A stretch of 64,000 nt of DNA from Stappia taiwanensis (GTDB lineage: Bacteria > Pseudomonadota > Alphaproteobacteria > Rhizobiales > Stappiaceae). Below are positions 25,384 through 33,498 of the stretch, piece by piece (position 1 is the stretch's first letter; each line of letters starts with the position of its first letter). The stretch is from assembly GCF_014635285.1 (NCBI RefSeq), contig NZ_BMCR01000009.1, positions 106,256 through 170,255 of the forward strand, given 5' to 3'. A program made the translations under genes and the position numbers. The notes below the pieces were generated by a model. The model searched no databases. It was not told the DNA's origin and saw only the letters and a program-made list of their open reading frames with translations.

Positions 25384-25696
25384 CGACAGCCAAGCCTCCA
25401 ATGTGCGAATCCACGCAATCATCCATGGTTCTCGCACCTCCGGTTTGTCCCGGCAATTCACGGCAACAGCATGGCGAAGCGACACGGTATCGCATGCAAA
25501 ATCATGAATAGGGAAGAATTTCGTCAAATCCATCGCTTTGAGTAGATTTACTCCTACATCTCCAGTGAATCCCGGCAGAAAAGAGCGATATTCCACCATA
25601 TCGGAGGCATATTACCCTTCATAAAATGCATCGACCGCCCGGCCAGTCGTCTCCACTACGGCCAGGTGGTACGACCGCGCTCTGGAGGAAACAGTC
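25384..25696. promoter_or_regulatory. Divergent region between DUF1007/NicO and amino-acid dehydrogenase genes
   Basis: 313 bp, richer in A+T than its flanks, particularly 25490-25625. It should contain both promoters. No metal-regulator operator (Zur, NikR, RcnR) or Lrp site could be recognised with confidence. Confidence 0.35.
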
Positions 25697-26773
25697 ATGA
25701 ACGCTCCGCTGTCGCGCCGGCCAACGCAAAGCGCGCCGGTTTCCCTGTTCGATCATCCCGACTTCGACAGTCATGAACAGGTGATGCACGGTTTTGACGC
25801 GGCCACCGGCCTGCGCACCGTCATCGCCATTCACGACACCCGGCTCGGGCCCGCGCTCGGCGGCTGCCGCATGTGGGCCTATGCCAATGACGCCGAGGCG
25901 GAAACCGATGCCCTGCGCCTGTCGCGCGGCATGACCTACAAGAACGCCCTCGCCGGTCTCGATCTGGGCGGCGGCAAGGCGGTGATCATCGGCGACGCGC
26001 GCACCCAGAAAACGCCGGAGCTGCTGCGCGCCTTCGGCCGCCATGTCGACCGTCTCGGCGGCCGCTACATCACCGCCGAGGATGTGGGCATGACCTGCGC
26101 GGACATGGACATCATCGCCACCCAGACCGCCCATGTGCGTGGCACCTCGGCCAACGGCCTCGGCGACCCCTCGCCCTATACCGCGCTTGGCGTCTTCACC
26201 GGCATCAAGGCGGCGCTCGCCCATCGCTTCGGATCCGACGACCTGACGGCACGCACGGTCTGTGTCCAGGGGCTCGGCCATGTGGGCATGATGGTTGCCC
26301 GCAACCTGCATGAGGCTGGCGCCAAGCTGCTGGTCGCCGACATCCACACGCCCTCGGTGGAGAAGGCCGTGTCGGAATTTTCCGCCACCGCCGTTGCCGC
26401 CGACCGCGCCCATGCCGCTGTCGCCGACGTCTTTGCCCCTTGCGCGCTTGGCGCCGGTCTCAACGACGCCACCATTCCCGAGCTCGGCGCCCCGATCGTC
26501 GCCGGCGCCGCCAACAACCAGCTTGCCGAAGCCCGCCATGGCACCATGCTGCGCGAGCGCGGCGTCCTCTACGCCCCCGACTATGCCATCAACGCCGGTG
26601 GCGCGATCTCCATTGCCCTCGCCCGCCCCGGCGGTGACGACAGCGCCGCACGCGACAAGACACTCGCCATCGGAACCACCCTTCTGGATATCTTCCAACG
26701 CGCGGATGCGCTCGATCTGTCGACCCAGGAGGTGGCCGACCAGATAGCCCGGGAACGTCTGGACGGACGCTGA
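25697..26773 (+). CDS. Leucine/phenylalanine/valine dehydrogenase family protein
   Basis: 358 residues, the length of octameric leucine dehydrogenases. N-terminal dimerisation/substrate domain with GPALGGCRMW, LSRGMTYKNALAGLDLGGGKAVI (catalytic Lys pair) and EDVGMT; C-terminal Rossmann domain with GLGHVG near residue 195 and VAGAANNQLA. These enzymes reversibly deaminate branched or aromatic amino acids to 2-oxo acids with NAD. The ribosome site GGAGGAAA is ideal. The oxo-acid product class matches the nearby TRAP and oxidoreductase genes. Converges with a LysR gene. Confidence 0.92.
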   Translation: MNAPLSRRPTQSAPVSLFDHPDFDSHEQVMHGFDAATGLRTVIAIHDTRLGPALGGCRMWAYANDAEAETDALRLSRGMTYKNALAGLDLGGGKAVIIGDARTQKTPELLRAFGRHVDRLGGRYITAEDVGMTCADMDIIATQTAHVRGTSANGLGDPSPYTALGVFTGIKAALAHRFGSDDLTARTVCVQGLGHVGMMVARNLHEAGAKLLVADIHTPSVEKAVSEFSATAVAADRAHAAVADVFAPCALGAGLNDATIPELGAPIVAGAANNQLAEARHGTMLRERGVLYAPDYAINAGGAISIALARPGGDDSAARDKTLAIGTTLLDIFQRADALDLSTQEVADQIARERLDGR

Positions 26774-26786
26774 GGCGCGCCTTCAC

Positions 26787-26817
26787 GAGGCGGCGGGGCG
26801 GTTCGGGCCACCGCCTC
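26787..26817. terminator. Inverted repeat between convergent dehydrogenase and LysR genes
   Basis: Seven-base arms GAGGCGG (26787-26793) and CCGCCTC (26811-26817) with a 17-nt loop in a 42-bp gap. No T run. Weak candidate for a bidirectional terminator. Confidence 0.3.
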
Positions 26818-27724
26818 AGCAGATCTCGCCGCGCTTGCGCTTGGCGGCGAACCAGTCTGAGAGAAAATCGACGAAGGCCCGCACCTTGCCCGACAGATGG
26901 CGCCGGTGCGGGTAGACGACATGGATCGCCTGGCCATCGTGCTGGTGGTCATGCAGCACCTCCACGAGATCGCCCGCCACCATGTCCCGGTGCACGAACA
27001 GATGCGGTGTGCGCAAGAACCCAAGGCCGCGCAGCGCCGCCGCTCGCGCCGCCTGGGCGCTGTTGACCTCGACCCGGCCGGAGACCGCCACGCTGATCCG
27101 GCCCGCCTCTCCCTTGAACTGCCAGTTGTTGCGGAACCGGTAGTTGCTGTCGATGATGCAAGGAAGCTCCGCCAGATCCTGCGGCTGGGAAGGCGTGCCA
27201 TAGCGTTCGATCACCGCCGGCGTGGCGCAGATCACCCCGCGAAACGGTGCCAGCTTGCGGGCGATCAGGCTGGAATCGGTCAATTCGCTCACCCGGATCG
27301 CCACGTCGAAGCCTTCCTCGACCAGATCGACGAACCGGTCCTCCAGCCGCAGATCAACCGAGATATCCGGCTCGGCGACCAGAAAGTCCATCACCGCCTG
27401 ATTGATGAAATCATCGCCCATGGAGCGCGGCGCACTGATCCTGAGCTTGCCCCGCGCCGCCTGATGGGTGTTCTGGACCGACGCCTTGAGATCGTCGATC
27501 CGGGTGAGGATATCGCTCGCCTCCTTGTAGAAGGCATGGCCGACCTCGGTCATCGAGATCTGCCGGGTGGTCCGGTTGAGCAGCCGGGCCCCCAGCTCGT
27601 CCTCCAGTTCGCCGACATATTTCGACACCAGCGCCTTGGAGCGACCGAGTTCGCGCGCGGCGGCGGAAAACCCGCCCGCATCGACCACCTTCAGGAAACA
27701 GCGCATCCTGCTCAGCGTATCCAC
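26816..27724 (-). CDS. LysR-family transcriptional regulator
   Basis: 302 residues. N-terminal winged helix-turn-helix (FSAAARELGRSKALVSKYVGELEDELGARLLNRTTRQISMTEVG, residues about 18-60) and C-terminal periplasmic-binding-like effector domain with the DLRLEDRFVDLVEEGFDVAIRV segment common in the DsdC/AaeR-like subgroup. GTG start at 27724 is backed by GGGGAGAGG about 7 nt upstream. It does not diverge from any gene here, so its target cannot be read from position. Confidence 0.92.
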   Translation of the reverse strand: MDTLSRMRCFLKVVDAGGFSAAARELGRSKALVSKYVGELEDELGARLLNRTTRQISMTEVGHAFYKEASDILTRIDDLKASVQNTHQAARGKLRISAPRSMGDDFINQAVMDFLVAEPDISVDLRLEDRFVDLVEEGFDVAIRVSELTDSSLIARKLAPFRGVICATPAVIERYGTPSQPQDLAELPCIIDSNYRFRNNWQFKGEAGRISVAVSGRVEVNSAQAARAAALRGLGFLRTPHLFVHRDMVAGDLVEVLHDHQHDGQAIHVVYPHRRHLSGKVRAFVDFLSDWFAAKRKRGEIC

Positions 27725-27773
27725 GAATGCCTCTCCCCGATCATGGCCCGTCGCCGGCGCGCCCGCCGGCCAT

Positions 27774-28754
27774 TCAGCCGTTCAGCGAGATCAACCCGGC
27801 CTCGCCCTCCTCGGTGCCGAACACCAGCCGCGCGCCGACGCTATCCCAAGCGAGGGTGCTGATGCCGCTGCGGCCCGGTCGGCGCAACAAGACCTCCTGC
27901 TGATCGGCGAACCGCACCGCCAGCACCATGCCGTCCTGATAACCGATGGCAATCACCTCCTCGCTCGGATGACAGGCGACCTGTGTCACGAGCTGATCGG
28001 AACGGGTGCCGAGCTGCAAGGGCTGCTGCCCCATCGGTCCGGTCTTGCCAAAAAACGGCCAGAGGATCGCCGCGTTGGCACCGGAGGTGGCGAGATAGCG
28101 TCCGCGTGCCGACCAGTCGACGGATTTCACCTTGCCCGGATAGCCGGTCATGCGCATGTCCTGACCATCCGACAGACGCCAGCCATGCAGGGCGTTTTCC
28201 GGCATGGTGGTGACCACGTATTTGCCATCCGGCGAGAACAGGACGCGGGCATGCGCCCCCTTCCAGGCAAGCTCCTGCGCCGGCGCCTGGGTGTTCACCC
28301 AATGCAGGGTGACCCCGTCGTAGCGCGCCACCGCCAGTCGCAAGCCCTTCGGTGCGAAGGCCAGCCCGCCAACCGCCCGCGCGGCCGAGAAATCGCGCAA
28401 CTCGCCCGAGGACAGCCGCACATGGGCGTTTCGCCCGGAGGCGAACCCCACCGCGCCTTGCGGGCCGGCGGCGACGATGTCGATCCACTTGCGCGGCAGT
28501 TCGGCCAGGGTTTCGACAGGGCCATCGGTGGCGGTGCGCCGCACCAGGCCATCGTCGCCGCCGGTGATCAGCGCCGCGCCGTCCTGGCTGCGGCAAGCGG
28601 CCAGCAAACCGCCCTGATGCACCTCGACGGAGCGCTCCGCTCCGTCCGGGAAGAGACGCACCGTGCCATCGCCAAGGGCAAAGGCCGGCGTTTGCCCGAG
28701 AAAACCGGCGGCAACGACGAAGCCGCCGAACTCATAAGGAGCCAGTGTCAACAT
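27774..28754 (-). CDS. WD40-repeat beta-propeller protein
   Basis: 326 residues made of about seven degenerate WD40-like blades (for example ALITGGDDGLVRRTA, VLFSPDGKYVVTTMPENALHGWRL, SARGRYLATSGANAAILWPF, VIAIGYQDGMVLAVRF). No signal peptide. It starts 6 bp after the COG0523 GTPase stop codon and shares its transcript, so the two probably act together; a scaffold role in metal-protein maturation is possible but unproven. The same pairing is known in other Alphaproteobacteria. Catalytic residues: none visible. Confidence 0.85.
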   Translation of the reverse strand: MLTLAPYEFGGFVVAAGFLGQTPAFALGDGTVRLFPDGAERSVEVHQGGLLAACRSQDGAALITGGDDGLVRRTATDGPVETLAELPRKWIDIVAAGPQGAVGFASGRNAHVRLSSGELRDFSAARAVGGLAFAPKGLRLAVARYDGVTLHWVNTQAPAQELAWKGAHARVLFSPDGKYVVTTMPENALHGWRLSDGQDMRMTGYPGKVKSVDWSARGRYLATSGANAAILWPFFGKTGPMGQQPLQLGTRSDQLVTQVACHPSEEVIAIGYQDGMVLAVRFADQQEVLLRRPGRSGISTLAWDSVGARLVFGTEEGEAGLISLNG

Positions 28755-28760
28755 CCCCGC

Positions 28761-29828
28761 TCAGGCCTCGCACGCCTTGAAGCCGGTCTCCAGCGCGGCG
28801 AAATCGAGATCCCGGCCGATCACCACCAACCGGCTTTCGCGCGCCTCATCCGCCTTCCAGTCGCGCTGATGATCCCCTTCCAGGATCATGTGCACCCCTT
28901 GCACCACATAGCGCTGCGGATCGTCGCGGAAGGCCATGATGCCCTTCAGCCGCAGAATGTTCGGCCCCTGCACCTGGCTGACATTGCCGATCCACTGGAA
29001 GAACACCTGCGGGTCGAGTTCGCCGGCGGTGATCGACACGCTCTTCACCGCATGAGGCGCGTCATGCGCATGATCGTGATCGTGATCATGGTCATGATGG
29101 TGGTGCCCGTGGTCATGATCGTGCCCGTGATCGTGATCGCAGTCCGGGCCGCATTCATGCGCGTGTTCGGCCGGCTCCAGGAAATGCGGGTCGAGCGACA
29201 GCACCCGGTCCAGATCGAACGCGCCCCGGTTCAGCACCGCGTCAAGCGCGATGGAGCAGCGTTCGGTCCGGTGCAGCCGGGCATAAGGGTTGATCGACTG
29301 GATCCGCGCCTCCACCGCCGCAAGCTCGGCGGCGGTGACCAGATCGGTCTTGTTGAGCAGCACCACATCGGCGAAGGCAATCTGGTCCTCCGCCTCCGCC
29401 GTGTCGGCAAGGCGCTGCAGCACGTGCCGGCAATCGACCACCGCGACCACCGCATCGAGCTTGGCCTTGTCGCGCACATCGTCATCCATGAAGAACGTCT
29501 GCGCCACCGGCGCCGGATCGGCAACGCCGGTGGTTTCCACCACGATGGCGTCAAAGCTGCCCTTGCGCTTCATCAGGTTCTCGACGGTGCGGATCAGGTC
29601 GCCGCGCACGGTGCAGCAGATGCAGCCGTTGTTCATCTCGAAGATTTCCTCGTCGGATTCCACGAGGAGATCGTTGTCGATGCCGATTTCGCCGAATTCA
29701 TTGACGATCACCGCATAGCGGGTGCCGTGATTCTCGCTGAGAATGCGGTTGAGCAAGGTGGTCTTGCCGGCACCGAGATAGCCGGTCAGCACCGTTACGG
29801 GGATTTTACCGTCGTTTGCAGTCGTCAT
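28761..29828 (-). CDS. COG0523 (CobW/P47K) GTPase, putative metal chaperone
   Basis: 355 residues. G1 GYLGAGKTTLLN near residue 16-27, the metal-binding CxCC motif in GCICC near residue 75, G3 region VVETTGVADPAPV, G4 NKTD near 160. Between the GTPase and CobW C-terminal domains is a loop of about 40 residues with alternating His and Asp. COG0523 proteins load or traffic Zn, Co or Fe for client enzymes. Start at 29828 chosen because it precedes the first strand of the G domain; a longer frame lacks support. Co-transcribed with the WD40 gene. Client unknown; Co-nitrile hydratase and Zn enzymes are both options. Confidence 0.92.
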   Translation of the reverse strand: MTTANDGKIPVTVLTGYLGAGKTTLLNRILSENHGTRYAVIVNEFGEIGIDNDLLVESDEEIFEMNNGCICCTVRGDLIRTVENLMKRKGSFDAIVVETTGVADPAPVAQTFFMDDDVRDKAKLDAVVAVVDCRHVLQRLADTAEAEDQIAFADVVLLNKTDLVTAAELAAVEARIQSINPYARLHRTERCSIALDAVLNRGAFDLDRVLSLDPHFLEPAEHAHECGPDCDHDHGHDHDHGHHHHDHDHDHDHAHDAPHAVKSVSITAGELDPQVFFQWIGNVSQVQGPNILRLKGIMAFRDDPQRYVVQGVHMILEGDHQRDWKADEARESRLVVIGRDLDFAALETGFKACEA

Positions 29829-29955
29829 CGAACCTGAAGCCTTTTCGGTCAGCCGGGGCCGGCGCCGGTTCAAGACGAACCGCACCGGGAAGATATCTTG
29901 TGCCGCACTATAGCGTTTTGCCAGCCCTGGCAAAGGGGCGCGCCGGGCCGGGGAT

Positions 29956-30411
29956 CTACAGCAGGAAGGGATAGCCCCCTTCATGCCGCAGCAGGGCGAT
30001 CTTGGTGTCCGTCCCGCCGTCACCCGAATAGCCGCCAAGACCATTGGCCGACAACACCCGGTGGCAGGGAATGATGATCGGGATGGGGTTTGCGCCGCAG
30101 GCGCGGCCCACCGGCTGTCCGTAGCTGCCAAGCTCCCGGGCGATCTCGCCATAGCTGCGGGTCTCACCATAGGGGATCGCCAGCATGGCCGCGTGCACCT
30201 GTTGCTGGAACGCACCGCCCGCCGGCGCCAGCGGCAGGTCGAACTCCCTCAGCGTGCCGGCGAAATAGCGCTCCAGCTGCGATAGCGCCGCCTCCAGCAG
30301 CGGCGAGGACCTGCCCTCCCCGGTCCGCTCCCAACCAAGCCGGACGATGGCCCCGTCCCGTGCCTCGACTTCCAGCAAACCGACCGATGTCTCAAGATGG
30401 GCAACTGGCAT
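29956..30411 (-). CDS. ogt: Methylated-DNA-[protein]-cysteine S-methyltransferase
   Basis: 151 residues, Ogt type. The acceptor motif IIIPCHRV is near residue 115, preceded by AIPYGETRSYGEIA and GRACGANPIP (the usual GxAxxxNP). It transfers methyl groups from O6-methylguanine to its own Cys. ATG at 30411 has GAGG just upstream. Divergent from the aminotransferase at 30560. No Ada regulatory domain, so not the adaptive-response sensor. Confidence 0.95.
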   Translation of the reverse strand: MPVAHLETSVGLLEVEARDGAIVRLGWERTGEGRSSPLLEAALSQLERYFAGTLREFDLPLAPAGGAFQQQVHAAMLAIPYGETRSYGEIARELGSYGQPVGRACGANPIPIIIPCHRVLSANGLGGYSGDGGTDTKIALLRHEGGYPFLL

Positions 30412-30559
30412 GGCATCCTCGTTCCGCCGCCGGGCGCGGTCAGCATAGGCCCCATCCGGACGGCCTGTCGATTGCCAGGCGCTTTCCTTCCGCTCTTCGG
30501 CACCGTAACAAGGGGCAAACAAGCGCACAGCGCGAAAAGCCGCCAAGGGAGGAGAACGG

Positions 30560-31759
30560 ATGCTCACAACCATCGAAGGGTTCGACAGGATTGGCGAGGA
30601 AAACGCCTTCGCCGTGCTGGCCCGGGCGACCCGGCTTGCCGATGAGGGCCGCGACATCATCAATCTCGGCATCGGTCAGCCCGATTTCCGCACCCCCGAA
30701 CACATCGTCGAGGCCGCCATCAAGGCGCTGCGCGACGGCCATCACGGCTATACGCCAGCCACCGGCATCCTGCCGCTGCGCGAGGCGGTGGCCGCCGATA
30801 TCGCCCGGCGCACCGGCGCCGAGGCATCGCCCGAGAACGTCATGATCGTACCCGGCGGCAAGGTCACCATGTTCATGGCAATCCTGATGTTCGGGGCCCC
30901 AGGCGTCGATATCCTCTACCCCGACCCGGGTTTTCCCATCTACCGCTCGATGATCGAGTTCACCGGCGCCCGGCCCGTGCCGGTGCCGATCCGCGAGAGC
31001 AACGACTTTACCTTTTCCGCAGAGGAAACCCTTGAACTGCTGACACCGCAAACCCGGCTGCTGATCCTCAATTCGCCGGCCAACCCGACCGGCGGCGTCA
31101 CCCCGCGCGCCGAGATCGAAAAGCTCGTCGCCGGCCTTGCGGACAGGCCGGACATCGCCATTCTCTCCGATGAGATCTACGGTCAGATGACCTATGACGG
31201 GGCGGAACACTGCTCGCTGATGGGCTTTGAGGCCCTGCGCGACCGGCTGATCCTGCTCGATGGCTGGTCCAAGACCTATGCCATGACCGGCTGGCGCCTG
31301 GGCTACGCGGTCTGGCCGGAGCAGTTGATCGACAAGGCGCGCAAGCTGGCGGTCAATGCCTGGTCCTGCGTCAACGCCCCGGCGCAATTCGCCGGGCTGG
31401 CGGCGCTGACCGGACCGCAGGACGCGGTCCGTGACATGATGCGCGAATTCGATATGCGGCGGAAGCTGGTGGTCGAGGGGCTGAACGCCCTGCCCGGGGT
31501 CAGCGCCCGTACACCGATGGGCGCGTTCTACGCCTTCCCGAACATTTCAGCGACCGGCTGGCAGGCAAAGCCCCTGGCCAGCGCCCTTTTGGAGGAAGCC
31601 GGCGTGGCGGTGATCGGCGGCCCGGATTTCGGCACGCTCGGCGAGGGGTATATCCGCCTCTCCTACGCCAATTCAGCGGAGAACATCGCCCGGGCGCTCA
31701 CGCGGATGAAGCTGTTTCTTGAAGAGCCCCAGGGCACTGCGGCCGCCACCGGCCGATAG
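30560..31759 (+). CDS. PLP-dependent aminotransferase, class I/II (fold type I)
   Basis: 399 residues. LGIGQPDF near 36, NSPANPTGG near 171, SDEIYGQMTY near 205 and the Schiff-base Lys in DGWSKTYAMTGWRLGY near 235 all match aspartate-aminotransferase-like enzymes of subgroup I-gamma. Substrate may be aspartate, aromatic amino acids or others; the arginine for substrate carboxylate is in the C-terminal IRLSYANS segment. Excellent ribosome site GGGAGGAGAA. Could supply aryl pyruvates to the oxidoreductase at 12757, but that link is inference. Confidence 0.9.
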   Translation: MLTTIEGFDRIGEENAFAVLARATRLADEGRDIINLGIGQPDFRTPEHIVEAAIKALRDGHHGYTPATGILPLREAVAADIARRTGAEASPENVMIVPGGKVTMFMAILMFGAPGVDILYPDPGFPIYRSMIEFTGARPVPVPIRESNDFTFSAEETLELLTPQTRLLILNSPANPTGGVTPRAEIEKLVAGLADRPDIAILSDEIYGQMTYDGAEHCSLMGFEALRDRLILLDGWSKTYAMTGWRLGYAVWPEQLIDKARKLAVNAWSCVNAPAQFAGLAALTGPQDAVRDMMREFDMRRKLVVEGLNALPGVSARTPMGAFYAFPNISATGWQAKPLASALLEEAGVAVIGGPDFGTLGEGYIRLSYANSAENIARALTRMKLFLEEPQGTAAATGR

Positions 31760-31780
31760 CTGGCACCAGCCACGAGGAGG

Positions 31781-31804
31781 AGGCCGGCTCTGGCCGGCCG
31801 GCCT
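31781..31804. terminator. GC-rich hairpin between convergent genes
   Basis: Arms AGGCCGGC (31781-31788) and GCCGGCCT (31797-31804), eight-base perfect, loop of 8 nt, in the 70-bp gap between the aminotransferase and the inhibitor gene. No T run. Confidence 0.45.
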
Positions 31805-31829
31805 GTGACGAACGTCCTGAAGATCCGCG

Positions 31830-32267
31830 TCAGCGCACGGTCGGGATCAGCGCGGAGACGGCGACGGTGGTCTCCGGGATCAGCGTCAGGAACACGCCCG
31901 ACGGCTCGACCGAGACAAGCCCCTCGCTTTCACCCACATCGAAGGCCGCGAGCATTGCGCCCGTGTCATCGACAAGGGCAAGGCCGCCCTCGCGCATCGC
32001 CGTCCAGCCGGCAACCGCCGCAGCCCCGGAAAACAGCACCCGGCAGTCGTCCGCCCGTGCGGAGAAAACTCCGGCAGGACCGGCTGCGGCCGGCCGTGCG
32101 CCCAGAACCAGCGTACAATTGGCGCCGGACACCTCGTCGACCAGTTGCCAGTTGCCGGACACCGTGCGCGCCAGCGGCTCCGCCCCGGTGATACCGGTTC
32201 CGAAGAACAACAGCGCGAACAGCGCCCAGGACACCAAGACGCCGATCTGATTGAACTGCTTGCCCAT
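31830..32267 (-). CDS. AprI/Inh-type protease inhibitor domain protein
   Basis: 145 residues. N-terminal hydrophobic segment (IGVLVSWALFALLFFGTGITG) acts as signal peptide or anchor. The remainder shows the Inh pattern: SGNWQLVDEVSGANCTLVLG, a second Cys in DDCRVLF (likely disulfide) and a GLALVDDTGAMLAAFDV strand pair. Inh proteins are small beta-barrels inhibiting serralysin-like metalloproteases in the periplasm. AAGGAG 7 nt upstream of ATG 32267. No protease gene is adjacent, so the target is unknown; other functions of this domain in outer-membrane-linked proteins are possible. Confidence 0.7.
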   Translation of the reverse strand: MGKQFNQIGVLVSWALFALLFFGTGITGAEPLARTVSGNWQLVDEVSGANCTLVLGARPAAAGPAGVFSARADDCRVLFSGAAAVAGWTAMREGGLALVDDTGAMLAAFDVGESEGLVSVEPSGVFLTLIPETTVAVSALIPTVR

Positions 32268-32447
32268 GATCTCGCTCCTTGCTCGGCCGGCGATCTGCCG
32301 GCACATGGGAGCCTGGCGGCCCGGCTTCCGGTCGAAGGGCGCGCGGGCTTTCATCGCCGCACGCCACCAGAAGTCATCAGAATTGGCCACCTGCCTGCAC
32401 GCAGTATGCGAGAAGGGCGTTAACGCATCGTTAAGGATAAAAATTCG

Positions 32448-33422
32448 TTAAGACGGCCCTGTAACAGTTACAGGCGTCTGCGGTACTGGGGTCTCCGGCA
32501 CTGGGGTCAGGGGGCGTCCATCCGCGAACCAACTCGTCAGATTGTCGACCACCAGTTGCCCCATCCCGTCGCGGGTGTGTTGCGAGGCCGACCCGACATG
32601 CGGCAGCAGCACCACATTCTCCATGCCGATCAGGGCCTCAGGCACCATCGGTTCATGCTCGAACACATCGAGCCCGGCAGCCAGGATCGTCCCTGCCTTC
32701 AGCGCCTCGATCAGCGCCGCCTCGTCGATCACCGTGCCCCGGCCGATGTTGATGACAATCCCCTCCGGGCCAAGCGCCTTGAGGATCTTGGCATCGATCA
32801 GATGCCGGGTTTCCGCCCCGCCCGGCGCCACCACCATCAACGTGTCGCAGGCGGCCGCCAGCCCCTCCAGCGTCTCGAAATAGGGATAGGCCACATCCTC
32901 CTGCCGGCGGCGGCCGTGATACATGACCTTCAGGCCGAAGGCCTCGGCCCGCCGGGCGATCGCCTTGCCGATCCGGCCAAGGCCGAGGATGCCGAGCGTG
33001 CGCCCACGCAAGGTGGTCCGGGTCAGCGGATAGGCCCCGTCCCGTGCCCAGCGTCCGGCCCGCAGCCACCGTTCCGAGGCGGACAACTCCCGCGCGGTCA
33101 TCAAGAGAAGACCCAGTGCGGTATCGGCCACCTCCTCTGTCAACACATCCGGCGTGTTGGTGACGACAATGCCGCGCTCGGCGCAACAGGCAACGTCAAC
33201 GGAATCGTAGCCGACGCCGAAATTGGCGACGATCTCCAGCGCAGGCAGCCGCTGCAGCAGCTCCGGGCCGACCGGCGCATGGGCCCCGGAGGCGACACCG
33301 CGCACCCGCGACAAGGCCTCATCACTGGCATCGGAGCCCGACACCAAGGTGAACCGCTCCCGCAGCTGCCGCTCCACCACCGCCGGCATGCGGCCCACCA
33401 TCAGGATTTCCACCGCCGACAT
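32448..33422 (-). CDS. D-isomer-specific 2-hydroxyacid dehydrogenase
   Basis: 324 residues. Rossmann motif GILGLGRIG near residue 150, catalytic Arg in INIGRGTVIDE, Glu in DVFEHEP and His in LLPHVGSAS: the usual Arg/Glu/His triad of glyoxylate/hydroxypyruvate reductases. NAD(P)-dependent reduction of a 2-oxo acid. ATG 33422 preferred over ATG 33446 because GGGAG lies 9 nt upstream. The C-terminal tail repeats a T-P-V-P unit (PVPETPVPQTPV), a low-complexity addition encoded by near-duplicate DNA. It follows the LacI gene by 76 bp on the same strand. Confidence 0.92.
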   Translation of the reverse strand: MSAVEILMVGRMPAVVERQLRERFTLVSGSDASDEALSRVRGVASGAHAPVGPELLQRLPALEIVANFGVGYDSVDVACCAERGIVVTNTPDVLTEEVADTALGLLLMTARELSASERWLRAGRWARDGAYPLTRTTLRGRTLGILGLGRIGKAIARRAEAFGLKVMYHGRRRQEDVAYPYFETLEGLAAACDTLMVVAPGGAETRHLIDAKILKALGPEGIVINIGRGTVIDEAALIEALKAGTILAAGLDVFEHEPMVPEALIGMENVVLLPHVGSASQHTRDGMGQLVVDNLTSWFADGRPLTPVPETPVPQTPVTVTGPS

Positions 33423-33498
33423 CACGCCATCTCCCTCACTGTCCATCTTGTCCGCAGTCTCCCATGCCCCTCAGCTCGCCCCTGTCACTCCGGCCCAA

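Noticed and set aside
27567..29837. 756-residue plus-strand frame with Met/Val runs
   Set aside because: The Met/Val run is the antisense of the His/Asp loop of the COG0523 gene; no ribosome site and no domain.
29829..30215. Upstream extension of the COG0523 GTPase
   Set aside because: Extension crosses the ogt gene in another frame; the G1 motif is near the N terminus from 29828 as in relatives.
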